Origin: Variovorax sp. PAMC 28711
Lineage (GTDB): Bacteria; Pseudomonadota; Gammaproteobacteria; Burkholderiales; Burkholderiaceae_C
Direction of reading: 5' to 3'
Assembly (NCBI RefSeq): GCF_001577265.1
Contig: NZ_CP014517.1
Span: forward strand, 1,665,001-1,729,000
DNA: 64,000 nt
The first letter of the stretch is position 1, and the number at the start of each line of letters is the position of its first letter. The notes beneath the pieces were generated by a model. It was not told the origin of the DNA. It ran no database searches and saw nothing but the letters and a program-made list of their open reading frames with translations. Made by a program: the position numbers and the translations under genes. Of the stretch, positions 44,306 to 52,553 are shown one piece after another.

Positions 44306-44922
44306 GGGGAAGGTTCCTGTTCACCGAGTAATTGGGCGTCCACCCCGTCGCACAGGCAATGCAGCGCAAGGAGGTGGACTTCGTGGACGCGCACCGCACG
44401 CTCATGCGGCACCGAGACCTGGACATCGGTTTCACGCAACGCACGGCCGATGGCGCCGGCACCGGTCGACGCGTTCGAAGCGGCGCTGCCGAGCAGCGCG
44501 ACCACCGTCATGTCGCGCGCGTGGGCGGCCGACACGGCGGCCAGCACCGCAGCGGACTGGCCGCTCGCGCTGATCGCCAGCAGCACGTCGCCGGCCTGGC
44601 CGAGCGCGCGCACCTGACGTGCGAAGCGGTCTGCGTCGGCGGATTCAGGGGTGTCGGCGCGCGGGTCGGTGGCGTCGCCGGGCAGCGCGATCGCACCGAG
44701 CTCGGGCCGGTCGCGTTCGAAGCGACCGACGAAATGGGCCGCGAACTGGGCCGCCAGCAAGCCTGAGACGCCCGCACCACAGGCGAGCACCTTGCCGCCG
44801 CTGGTCACGCAGGCCAGCAACGCCTGCATCGCCTGTGAAATCGGCTTGCTGAGCGCCGGGCCGGCCTGGTATTTGAGGTCGGCGCTGTCGATGAAGTGCT
44901 GCTGTATGCGTTGCTCAAGCAT
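44302..44922 (-). CDS. SIS-domain protein, DiaA/GmhA-like with altered active-site motifs
   Basis: A 206-residue sugar-isomerase-fold protein. MLEQRIQQHFIDSADLKYQA and KVLACGAG align with the DiaA/phosphoheptose isomerase family, as does GQAGDVLLAISASGQSAAVL. Where the family has GNGGSAAD this protein has GAGVSGLL. The TTDTS region is replaced by PGDATDPRAD. These residues normally bind sugar phosphate. By position it is the diaA slot (initiator-protein DnaA partner in E. coli), so a DiaA-like, non-enzymatic role fits better than heptose synthesis. Confidence 0.8.
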   Translation of the reverse strand: MLEQRIQQHFIDSADLKYQAGPALSKPISQAMQALLACVTSGGKVLACGAGVSGLLAAQFAAHFVGRFERDRPELGAIALPGDATDPRADTPESADADRFARQVRALGQAGDVLLAISASGQSAAVLAAVSAAHARDMTVVALLGSAASNASTGAGAIGRALRETDVQVSVPHERAVRVHEVHLLALHCLCDGVDAQLLGEQEPSP

Positions 44923-44976
44923 GTTGGGCCGCGATGATAACTGGGGGTCGTGAAACAAAAGGTGCAGCGCCGTGCG

Positions 44977-45384
44977 TCAGCCTGCGTCGAAAGCGCCCTG
45001 CAGCCACTCGATCGTGCCGGCTTCGACCAGCACCACGTCGAAGCGACAGGGGGGCAGGCTGCGCAGCCGACCGAGGTAATGGCGCGCCGCGAACACAATG
45101 CGCCGCTGCTTGACATGCGTGATGCTGCCGCCGGCGCCGCCGTGGGTGCCGCTCGCGCGCTGCCTCACCTCGACGAAGGCCAGCGTGCCGTCGCGCGGAT
45201 CGCGCATGATCAGGTCGATCTCGCCGCCACCGCGACCGGGGGTTCGATAATTGCGCGCGACCAGCACGAGACCCGCGTCCTGCAGATGGGCGAGCGCGGC
45301 ATCTTCCGCCGCATCGCCCCGCTGCTTGGTCGTCGTTGTTGTCGCACTCCCTGCGGTTCTGTTGTTGTTCTGGAGAAAACCCAT
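44977..45384 (-). CDS. yraN: YraN (UPF0102) family endonuclease-like protein
   Basis: A 135-residue protein with the restriction-endonuclease-like fold of UPF0102: KQRGDAAEDAALAHLQDAGL, RNYRTPGRGGGEIDLIMRD and TLAFVEVRQRAS carry the E-x(n)-D-E-x-K/R-like core. The function is not established. Its ATG shares base 45384 with the start of the divergent rsmI, so there is no intergenic space at all. The usual YraN core begins at about residue 20; the first 19 residues are an extension. Confidence 0.9.
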   Translation of the reverse strand: MGFLQNNNRTAGSATTTTTKQRGDAAEDAALAHLQDAGLVLVARNYRTPGRGGGEIDLIMRDPRDGTLAFVEVRQRASGTHGGAGGSITHVKQRRIVFAARHYLGRLRSLPPCRFDVVLVEAGTIEWLQGAFDAG

Positions 45385-46328
45385 TGGCTACATTCGCTGC
45401 CGCGTCGTTCGGCGCCGCCCTGTCGGCTGCCCATGAAGCCGCGGCTGGTCAGCATTATCCGCAGGCCACGCTCTATGTCGTCGCGACGCCGATCGGCAAC
45501 CTCGCCGACATCACCCTGCGCGCGCTGCACGTTCTGCAAATGGTCGACGCCGTCGCGTGCGAGGACACGCGTCACACCCAGAGCCTGCTGCGCGCCTACG
45601 GCATCGACCGGCCGAACGGCCAGCTTCTGGCGGTGCACCAGCACAACGAGGCCGAAGCGGCACAAACCGTGGTCGCGCGGCTCGCGCAGGGCGAGCGCAT
45701 CGCCTATGTGAGCGACGCGGGCACGCCCGGCGTGAGCGACCCGGGCGCGCGGCTGGTGGCGGCCGTGCGCGCAGCCGGCCAACGCGTGCTGCCGCTGCCC
45801 GGCGCCAGCAGCGTGACCACGTTGATCGGTGCGGCCGGCCTGGTGGCCGGCGCTGGCGACGACGGCAGCGCCTTCGTCTTCACGGGCTTCCTGCCGACCA
45901 AGGCCGGCGAGCGCGATGCGGCGGTGAAAACGCTGGCGTTCGAGACGCGCGCCGTGGTGCTGCTCGAAGCGCCGCACCGCATCGAAAGCGTGGCGCGCGC
46001 GCTGGCGGTGCTCGGCGACCGCCGCATCACCGTCGGGCGTGAGCTCACCAAACAGTTCGAAGAAATCGTCACCGTCCAGGCCAGCGCCCTGCCCGACTGG
46101 TTCGCGGCGGGCAAGGACCGCACGCGCGGCGAATTCGCCTTGGTGCTGCACCCGATGACGGTCGCGGTCGACGACGGCGCCGAAGGCGAACGCGTGCTGC
46201 GGCTGCTGCTCGAAGAGCTGCCGGTCAAAAGCGCGGTCCGCCTCGCCGCCGAGATCACTGGCGCGCCGCGCAATGCGCTGTATGACACGGCCCTCCGGCT
46301 CCGGAATTCCGACGAGCCCAACGACTGA
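45384..46328 (+). CDS. rsmI: 16S rRNA (cytidine1402-2'-O)-methyltransferase
   Basis: A 314-residue tetrapyrrole-methylase-fold enzyme that methylates C1402 of 16S rRNA with S-adenosylmethionine. ATLYVVATPIGNLADITLRA, VACEDTRHTQSLLRAYGI and YVSDAGTPGVSDPGARLV are diagnostic, and the C-terminal ALYDTALRLR region is present. TTG 45384 with GGAGA seven bases upstream is the preferred start. An ATG at 45336 would overlap yraN by 49 bases. The ribosome site lies within the yraN coding sequence. Confidence 0.93.
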   Translation: MATFAAASFGAALSAAHEAAAGQHYPQATLYVVATPIGNLADITLRALHVLQMVDAVACEDTRHTQSLLRAYGIDRPNGQLLAVHQHNEAEAAQTVVARLAQGERIAYVSDAGTPGVSDPGARLVAAVRAAGQRVLPLPGASSVTTLIGAAGLVAGAGDDGSAFVFTGFLPTKAGERDAAVKTLAFETRAVVLLEAPHRIESVARALAVLGDRRITVGRELTKQFEEIVTVQASALPDWFAAGKDRTRGEFALVLHPMTVAVDDGAEGERVLRLLLEELPVKSAVRLAAEITGAPRNALYDTALRLRNSDEPND

Positions 46329-46337
46329 GCGCCGCGC

Positions 46338-47066
46338 TCAGCCGTCCAGTTCGGGGTAGTGGCGAAAAATGCCTTCTTCGTTGAAGGCGAGACGGCGCGG
46401 GCTCTGCAGATAGTCGTGCACACGCTGCCGGCGCGCGACGTTCGCGTGCAGCTTCGCGACGGCCGGTGTGTCGGCCAGCGCACGCGCCGCGGCCTTGGGA
46501 AAGGCATAGCGCAGCCCGGCGACGAGCTGGAACAGCGACAGGTCGGCGTAGGTCAGCGTGTCGCCCACCAGATGACGGTCGCCCGTTGGATTGCGTTGCA
46601 GCACCTGTTCGAACCAGCCCAGGAACTTGGGGATGCGCTCCTCGCGGAACCCCTTGGCGCGCTGCAGGGCGGCATCGCGCTGGTCCTCGAAGTACGCGCC
46701 GGTCGAAATCGGATGGTGGGTGTCGTGCGCCTCGGCCACCGCGTCGGCGATGGTGAGTTGCAATTGGTGCGTCCAGAGCGCATCGGCCTCGCCGGCGCCT
46801 GCCAGATCGAGCCGCGGCCCGAGGTAGAGCAGGATCGCCGCTGTCTGGCCGACCACGAGGTCGCCATCGACCAGGAACGGCGGCGCGAACGACGCCCGCG
46901 GAACGGCCGGGTCTTTGAGGCTGCGGCCGAGCGCCGCCTCGCCGCCGCCCTGGGCCGGCGGCTGCCGTGCGATATCGAGGTAGTCGGCACCCGCGGCTTC
47001 CAGTGCGAGGCGAACGAATTCGCCGCGGCCCTGGATGGTGGGCCAGTAGTGGAGTTGGTAGGGCAT
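46338..47066 (-). CDS. Glutathione S-transferase family protein
   Basis: A 242-residue protein with an N-terminal thioredoxin-like domain (YQLHYWPTIQGRGEFVRLAL, PPFLVDGDLVVGQTAAILLYL). An all-helical C-terminal domain includes LTYADLSLFQLVAGL. The Tyr7 region (YWPTIQGR) resembles the catalytic Tyr of sigma/mu-like GSTs. The substrate is unknown. It is a single gene converging on rsmI. Confidence 0.87.
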   Translation of the reverse strand: MPYQLHYWPTIQGRGEFVRLALEAAGADYLDIARQPPAQGGGEAALGRSLKDPAVPRASFAPPFLVDGDLVVGQTAAILLYLGPRLDLAGAGEADALWTHQLQLTIADAVAEAHDTHHPISTGAYFEDQRDAALQRAKGFREERIPKFLGWFEQVLQRNPTGDRHLVGDTLTYADLSLFQLVAGLRYAFPKAAARALADTPAVAKLHANVARRQRVHDYLQSPRRLAFNEEGIFRHYPELDG

Positions 47067-47159
47067 GCGCCATGGTGGCAGACCGGGCCGCTGCGGGCAA
47101 TCTGCAGGGCGTCAGGCGAAACTGTTGCGCCATGACAGGCTTTGCGCACGCCTTGAATC

Positions 47160-47234
47160 TGGTCCCGTCGCCTGGAATCGAACCAGGATCTCAGCCTTCG
47201 GAGGGCCGAATTCTATCCGTTGAAATACGACGAG
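47160..47234 (-). tRNA. tRNA-Arg (anticodon CCG)
   Basis: The minus strand folds into a full cloverleaf. The acceptor stem is CTCGTCG with CGACGGG (one T-G pair). The D-arm has a short stem around AACGGATA. The anticodon stem CGGCC/GGCTG has loop CTCCGAA, so the anticodon is CCG for Arg codon CGG. The T-arm is CCTGG-TTCGATT-CCAGG, then A-CCA encoded in the genome. Length is 75 bases including CCA. Confidence 0.93.
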
Positions 47235-47244
47235 AAGCTTTGGA

Positions 47245-47934
47245 TTATCGCTTATGGCAGCCGGCCCAGGCCGGCGTCGGCGCCAGCGGCAACAACGGCA
47301 CGTCGGCGCGCAGGCCGGGCCGTTCGAAGCCGAGGCCCGTCAGATAGACATTGAAGGTGCGACGGCCCGCGTTCACCAACGCAAAGGCCAGCGGGTCGAG
47401 GAGCCAGTTCTGGATCAACCCGCTCATGAGGGCGTGCAGCCCCTGTGCCGCCGTGGCGGCAGGCACAGGCAGCCTGAGGTGCGCGCGCCGTGCTGCCAGA
47501 CGAAGCGCTTTTTCGAAATCGACCACGCAGCTGTTACGTGCCTCGATGTGGCGCTGCTGCACCGACGCCATCTCGCCCGTGTATTCCACCTTGTGCATAG
47601 CCACCTCGAACACGCGGCGCACCTGCGGGTCTTCGGTGACGAGGCGGAGCGCATGGACCATGCCGGTTTCGATGATGGCCAGCGGGTCTTGCTCGGCCGT
47701 TCCCTTGAAACGCATCGAATCCTCCATCGGCAGCGTGATGCGCTCCATCATCGCGTTGAACAGGTCGGCCTTGTCCTTGAAGTGCCAGTAGATGGCGCCG
47801 CGCGTTGCCCCCGCCCTTTCGGCGATTTGCTGCAGCGAGGTTTGCGAAACCCCCTGGGCTTGGAACAGGATCTCGGCCGCATCGATCAATCGATGACGGG
47901 TGGCGAGGGCCTCTTCCTTCGTTCGGCGTACCAA
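47245..47934 (-). CDS. AcrR/TtgR-type TetR repressor of the efflux operon
   Basis: A 229-residue TetR repressor opening MVRRTKEEALATRHRLIDAA, with recognition helix region AGATRGAIYWHFKDKADLFN, the form seen in AcrR, TtgR and MexR-like pump repressors. The C-terminal domain should bind hydrophobic drugs. It is divergent from the RND pump operon over 166 bases, with an AcrR-like operator between. Repression of the pump and of itself is expected. Confidence 0.92.
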   Translation of the reverse strand: MVRRTKEEALATRHRLIDAAEILFQAQGVSQTSLQQIAERAGATRGAIYWHFKDKADLFNAMMERITLPMEDSMRFKGTAEQDPLAIIETGMVHALRLVTEDPQVRRVFEVAMHKVEYTGEMASVQQRHIEARNSCVVDFEKALRLAARRAHLRLPVPAATAAQGLHALMSGLIQNWLLDPLAFALVNAGRRTFNVYLTGLGFERPGLRADVPLLPLAPTPAWAGCHKR

Positions 47935-47978
47935 AACTGTCTCCTTGTGGGTAAATTCCGATGTTGAACCGGTCGCCT

Positions 47979-48002
47979 AATATACATCCACGAATGTATG
48001 TA
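47979..48002. promoter_or_regulatory. AcrR-type operator between the repressor and pump genes
   Basis: ATACAT, six bases, ATGTAT (47982-47999) is an inverted repeat, and the right half GAATGTATGTA equals that of the 24-base E. coli AcrR operator as I recall it (18 of 24 positions match over this span). It lies in the divergent promoter region of the repressor and the pump. Confidence 0.8.
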
Positions 48003-48100
48003 AACTACCGGCCTGCCGTTCGCTTGGCACGGCGGCATGGTTGATGCGCCGCTGCCGGTTGTTCGCCTCCCCTCTTATCGTTGTCCCCCGAAGGAATCGC

Positions 48101-49378
48101 ATGCCTGTCTTGCATGTTTCTCACCGTTCGTCGTACCCGTGGCGCGCTGCCGCCACCGCTGCAGCCGTTGCTGCGCTCCTGTCCCTCGCCGCCTGCGGCA
48201 AGGGCGAGGCACCGGCCGCCAGTGGCGCGCCGGGCGGTGCAGGCGGTGCCGGCGGCAAACCCCCACCGCCCGAAGTGGGCGTCGTGGTGGCCACGCCGGG
48301 CAACGTCGGCCTGGTGACCGAACTGCCTGGCCGGCTGGAAGCCTCGCGCATCGCACAAGTGCGCGCCCGTGCGGCAGGCATCCTTCAGGAGCGCCTGTTC
48401 AAGGAAGGCACCGATGTGAAGGCCGGCCAGCCGCTCTTCAAGATCGATCCGGCACCCTACGCCGCCGCCGCGCAGAGCGCCGCCGCCGGGCTGGCGCGCG
48501 CCGAAGCGAACGCCGCGCTCGCCAAGGCGCTGGCCGACCGCTACAAACCGCTGGTCGAAGCCAACGCGGTGAGCAAGCAGGAATACGCCAACGCCGTTGC
48601 ATCCGCCAAAGCGGCCGACGCCGACGTGGCAGTGGGCCGCGCGTCGGTGGCCACCGCGAAGATCAACCTGGGCTATGCCGCGGTGACAGCACCGATCTCG
48701 GGCCGCATCGGCCGCTCGCTCGTCACCGAAGGCGCATTGGTCGGCCAGGGCGACGCGACCGAGCTCGCCGTGATCCAGCAGATCAACCCGCTCTATGTGA
48801 ACTTCACGCAATCGGCGACCGATGTCCTGAAGCTGCGCCGCGCGATGCAGGACGGCCAGTTCAAGCAGGCCGACAGCGCCGGCGCGGCAAGCGTGCGCGT
48901 GGTGCTTGAAGACGGCACCGAATACCCGCTGGCGGGCAAGCTCTTGTTCACCGATCTCACGGTCGACCCGACCAGTGGTCAGGTGACCCTGCGTGCCGAA
49001 GTGCCCAACCCGAAGGGCGACCTGTTGCCAGGGCTGTACGTGCGCGTGCGCATCGAGCAAGCCCAGATGAACAACGCCATCGCCATCCCGCAGCAGGCCG
49101 TGACGCGCACCCAGCAGGGCGACACGGTGTCGGTGGTCGATGCCGAAGGCAAGATCAGCAAGCGCACGGTGAAGATCAGCGCCGCGCAGAACAACCAGTG
49201 GATCGTGCTCGATGGCCTGAAGGCCGGTGAACAGGTCATGGTCGACGGCTTCCAGAAGCTGCAGATGATGCCGCCCGGGGCGCCGGTGAAGGCCGTGCCG
49301 TGGAAGGCGCCTTCGGCTGCCACGGCGCCTGCACCGGCTGCTTCGGCTGCCGCATCGGCTCCGGCCACGAAGCCGTAA
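48101..49378 (+). CDS. RND efflux periplasmic adaptor subunit (AcrA/MexA/TtgA type)
   Basis: A 425-residue lipoprotein (lipobox SLAAC, Cys32) that bridges the inner-membrane pump and outer-membrane channel. It has the lipoyl/hairpin regions (VRARAAGILQERLFKEGTDV, FKIDPAPYAAA), the beta-barrel (VLEDGTEYPLAGKLLFTDL) and the membrane-proximal domain, then an Ala/Pro tail. AAGGAATCGC precedes ATG 48101. It is the first gene of the pump operon; the pump gene follows after 13 bases. Confidence 0.94.
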   Translation: MPVLHVSHRSSYPWRAAATAAAVAALLSLAACGKGEAPAASGAPGGAGGAGGKPPPPEVGVVVATPGNVGLVTELPGRLEASRIAQVRARAAGILQERLFKEGTDVKAGQPLFKIDPAPYAAAAQSAAAGLARAEANAALAKALADRYKPLVEANAVSKQEYANAVASAKAADADVAVGRASVATAKINLGYAAVTAPISGRIGRSLVTEGALVGQGDATELAVIQQINPLYVNFTQSATDVLKLRRAMQDGQFKQADSAGAASVRVVLEDGTEYPLAGKLLFTDLTVDPTSGQVTLRAEVPNPKGDLLPGLYVRVRIEQAQMNNAIAIPQQAVTRTQQGDTVSVVDAEGKISKRTVKISAAQNNQWIVLDGLKAGEQVMVDGFQKLQMMPPGAPVKAVPWKAPSAATAPAPAASAAASAPATKP

Positions 49379-49391
49379 GGAGCCCACCCGC

Positions 49392-52300
49392 ATGGCCAAG
49401 TTTTTCATCGACCGCCCCATCTTCGCGTGGGTGATCGCGCTGTTCGTCATCGTCATGGGCAGCGTGGCGATCAAGCAGTTACCGATCTCCCAGTACCCGC
49501 CGGTGGCGCCGCCCGCCATCGTCATTACCACCGCCTATCCGGGCGCGTCCGCCCAGACACTCGAAGACAGCGTGCTGTCGGTGATCGAGCGCGAAATGAA
49601 CGGGTCGCCGGGCCTGATCTACATGGAATCGGTGGCCCAGGCCGATGGCACCGGCACCATCACGATCACCTTCGAAACCGGCACCAACGCCGACCTCGCA
49701 CAGGTCGACGTGCAGAACCGGTTGTCGCGCGCGACGCCGCGTCTGCCTGCCACCGTGACGCAGCAAGGTGTGCGCGTCGACAAGTCGCGCAACAACTTCC
49801 TGCTGTTCACCATCTTGTCGTCGGACAACCCCGCGATCGACCCGATCGCCCTGGGTGACTATGCGTCCCGCAACGTCCTGCCCGAACTGCAGCGCGTCGC
49901 GGGCATCGGACAGGCGCAGTTGTTCGGCACCGAGCGCGCCATGCGCATCTGGATCGATCCGGCCAAGTTGCAGGGCTATCGGCTATCCACCGCCGAAGTG
50001 AACGCCGCCATCCGGTCGCAGAACGCCCAGGTGTCGTCGGGCTCCATCGGCGACCTGCCCAACATCACTGGCCAGAGCATCGCCGCGACCGTCATCGTCA
50101 ACGGCCAGCTCAACACGGTGGCGCAGTTCGGCAACATCGTGCTGCGCGCCAACACCGACGGCTCGGCCGTGCGCCTGAAAGACGTGGCGCGCATCGAACT
50201 CGGCGCACAAGCGTATTCGACCTCGGCGCGACTGAACGGCCAGCCGGCCGTCGGTATCGGCGTCCAGCTCGCACCGAGCGGCAATGCCCTGCAGTCGGCC
50301 AAGCTGATCCGCGCCAAGATGACGGAGCTCGCCAAGTTCTTCCCCGAAGGCGTGAAGTGGAGCATTCCCTACGACAGCTCGAACTTCATCAGCATCTCGA
50401 TCACCGAGGTAGTGAAGACGCTGTTCGAAGCCGTCGCGCTGGTGTTCGTCGTGATGTTCGTGTTCCTGCAGAACTGGCGTTACACGATCATCCCGACCAT
50501 CGTGGTGCCCATCGCGCTGCTCGGCACCTTCGCCGTGCTGTCGGCCCTGGGCTTCTCAATCAACGTGCTGACGATGTTCGGCATGGTGCTGGTGATCGGC
50601 ATCGTGGTGGACGATGCGATCGTCGTGGTCGAGAACGTCGAACGGATCATGACCGAGGAAGGCCTGTCGCCGCTCGAAGCGACGCGCAAGGCCATGAAGC
50701 AGATTTCGGGCGCCATCATCGGCGTGACCGTGGTGCTGATCTCGGTGTTCGTGCCGCTCGCTTTCTTCGCCGGCTCGACCGGCAACATCTACCGCCAGTT
50801 CTCGGCGGTGATGGTGGCCTCGATCGGCTTCTCGGCCTTCATGGCGCTGTCGCTCACACCGGCGCTTTGCGCCACGCTGCTCAAGCCGGTGGAGCAAGGG
50901 AGCCACCACGAAAAGAAGGGCTTCTTCGGCTGGTTCAACCGCGGCTTCGGCCGCACGGCCAAGGGCTATGAAGGCCTGGTTTCGCGCATGCTCAAGCGGG
51001 CCGCTCGCTACCTCTTCATCTACGCGGCGATCGTGATCGCGGTGGTGTTCGTGTTCCGCAGCCTGCCGACCTCGTTCCTGCCCCAGGAAGACCAGGGCAA
51101 CATCATCGTGAACGTGCAACTGCCGCCCGGCGCCACGCAAGAGCGCACGCTCGACGTGATGAAGCAGGTCGAGGGCTACATCCTGAAGCAGCCCGAAGTT
51201 CAGAGCATGGTGGGCGTGCTGGGATTCAGCTTTTCCGGCCAGGGCCAGAACGCCGGCCTTGCGTTCGTGACACTGAAAAACTGGGACGAACGCAAGGAAG
51301 CCGGTCAGTCGGCCGACGCGCTCGCAGGCCGCGCCTTCGGTGCGCTCTCCAAAGTGCGCGATGCATTCATCTACCCGCTCAGCCCGCCACCGATTCCTGA
51401 ACTCGGCAATGCGAGCGGCTTCACCTTCCGCCTGCAGGACCGCAGCGGCCTCGGCCATGAAGCGCTGATCAACGCACGCAACCAGTTGCTCGGCATGGCG
51501 GGTCAAAGCAAGCTGTTGTCGCAGGTGCGCCCCGACGGCCTGGAAGACGCGCCGCAGCTGCAGATCGACATCGACCGCGAAAAGGCCAACGCCCTGGGCG
51601 TGTCTTTCGACGCGATCAACACCACGTTGTCGACCGCCCTGGGCTCCACCTACATCAACGACTTCCCGAACCAGGGCCGTCTGCAGCGCGTGGTGGTCCA
51701 GGCCGATGCGCAGGCCCGCATGCAGCCGCAGGACCTGCTCAAGCTCAACGCGAGCAATGCGCAGGGCCAGCCGGTGCCGCTGTCGACCTTCGCAACGACG
51801 CGCTGGGTCAACGGCGCACAACAAACCGTGCGCTACAACGGCTACCCGGCCGTGCGCATCTCCGGCTCGGCCGCAGCGGGGTCCAGCTCGGGCGCCGCGA
51901 TGGCCGAGATGGAAGCGCTGGCGGCCAAGTTGCCGCCGGGCTTCGGCTACGAATGGACCGGCCAATCGCGTGAAGAAAAGCTCGCGGGCTCGCAAGCCAT
52001 CATCCTGTACGGCTTCGCCATCCTGGCGGTGTTCCTGTGCCTGGCCGCGTTGTACGAAAGCTGGACCATCCCGCTCGCGGTGATTCTGGTGGTGCCGCTC
52101 GGCGTGCTGGGGGTGCTGCTGGCGACGCTGCTGCGCGCCTATTCCAACGACGTGTATTTCCAGGTCGGGCTGATCACCATCATCGGACTGACGGCGAAGA
52201 ACGCGATCCTGATCATCGAGTTCGCCAAGGATCTGCAGGCTTCGGGCAAGGGTGTCGTCGAGTCGGCACTCGCCGCGGCCCACCTGCGGTTCCGGCCGAT

Positions 52301-52553
52301 CGTGATGACGTCGCTGGCCTTCGGCCTCGGCGTGCTGCCGTTGTTCCTCGCCTCCGGCGCAGGCTCGGCAAGCCAGCGTGCCATCGGCACCGGCGTGCTG
52401 GGCGGCATGGTGACGGGCACCGTCCTCGCCGTGTTCTTCGTGCCGGTGTTCTTCGTTGTCGTGCGGACGGTATTCAAGGGCAGCAAGCGTCAGCAGGAGG
52501 CCGACCGCCGCCACGCCGAAGCCGCTGGCATCGAGGAAGAAAAACATGCATAA
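49392..52553 (+). CDS. RND multidrug efflux transporter (AcrB/MexB/TtgB, HAE1 family)
   Basis: A 1053-residue proton-driven trimeric pump with 12 membrane helices and two large periplasmic loops. MAKFFIDRPIFAWVIALFVI is the HAE1 start. The proton relay has GIVVDDAIVVVENVER (double Asp) and GLTAKNAILIIEFAKDL (Lys). The length is that of AcrB. It should export a broad range of hydrophobic drugs and solvents. It overlaps the channel gene by eight bases. Confidence 0.96.
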   Translation: MAKFFIDRPIFAWVIALFVIVMGSVAIKQLPISQYPPVAPPAIVITTAYPGASAQTLEDSVLSVIEREMNGSPGLIYMESVAQADGTGTITITFETGTNADLAQVDVQNRLSRATPRLPATVTQQGVRVDKSRNNFLLFTILSSDNPAIDPIALGDYASRNVLPELQRVAGIGQAQLFGTERAMRIWIDPAKLQGYRLSTAEVNAAIRSQNAQVSSGSIGDLPNITGQSIAATVIVNGQLNTVAQFGNIVLRANTDGSAVRLKDVARIELGAQAYSTSARLNGQPAVGIGVQLAPSGNALQSAKLIRAKMTELAKFFPEGVKWSIPYDSSNFISISITEVVKTLFEAVALVFVVMFVFLQNWRYTIIPTIVVPIALLGTFAVLSALGFSINVLTMFGMVLVIGIVVDDAIVVVENVERIMTEEGLSPLEATRKAMKQISGAIIGVTVVLISVFVPLAFFAGSTGNIYRQFSAVMVASIGFSAFMALSLTPALCATLLKPVEQGSHHEKKGFFGWFNRGFGRTAKGYEGLVSRMLKRAARYLFIYAAIVIAVVFVFRSLPTSFLPQEDQGNIIVNVQLPPGATQERTLDVMKQVEGYILKQPEVQSMVGVLGFSFSGQGQNAGLAFVTLKNWDERKEAGQSADALAGRAFGALSKVRDAFIYPLSPPPIPELGNASGFTFRLQDRSGLGHEALINARNQLLGMAGQSKLLSQVRPDGLEDAPQLQIDIDREKANALGVSFDAINTTLSTALGSTYINDFPNQGRLQRVVVQADAQARMQPQDLLKLNASNAQGQPVPLSTFATTRWVNGAQQTVRYNGYPAVRISGSAAAGSSSGAAMAEMEALAAKLPPGFGYEWTGQSREEKLAGSQAIILYGFAILAVFLCLAALYESWTIPLAVILVVPLGVLGVLLATLLRAYSNDVYFQVGLITIIGLTAKNAILIIEFAKDLQASGKGVVESALAAAHLRFRPIVMTSLAFGLGVLPLFLASGAGSASQRAIGTGVLGGMVTGTVLAVFFVPVFFVVVRTVFKGSKRQQEADRRHAEAAGIEEEKHA

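Noticed and set aside
47245..47934. Possible assignment of the repressor as a general TetR of unknown target
   Set aside because: The divergent RND operon and AcrR-like operator make the pump the obvious target.
50556..52547. Minus-strand open frame of about 660 codons opposite the RND pump
   Set aside because: No motif, antisense to a conserved pump.
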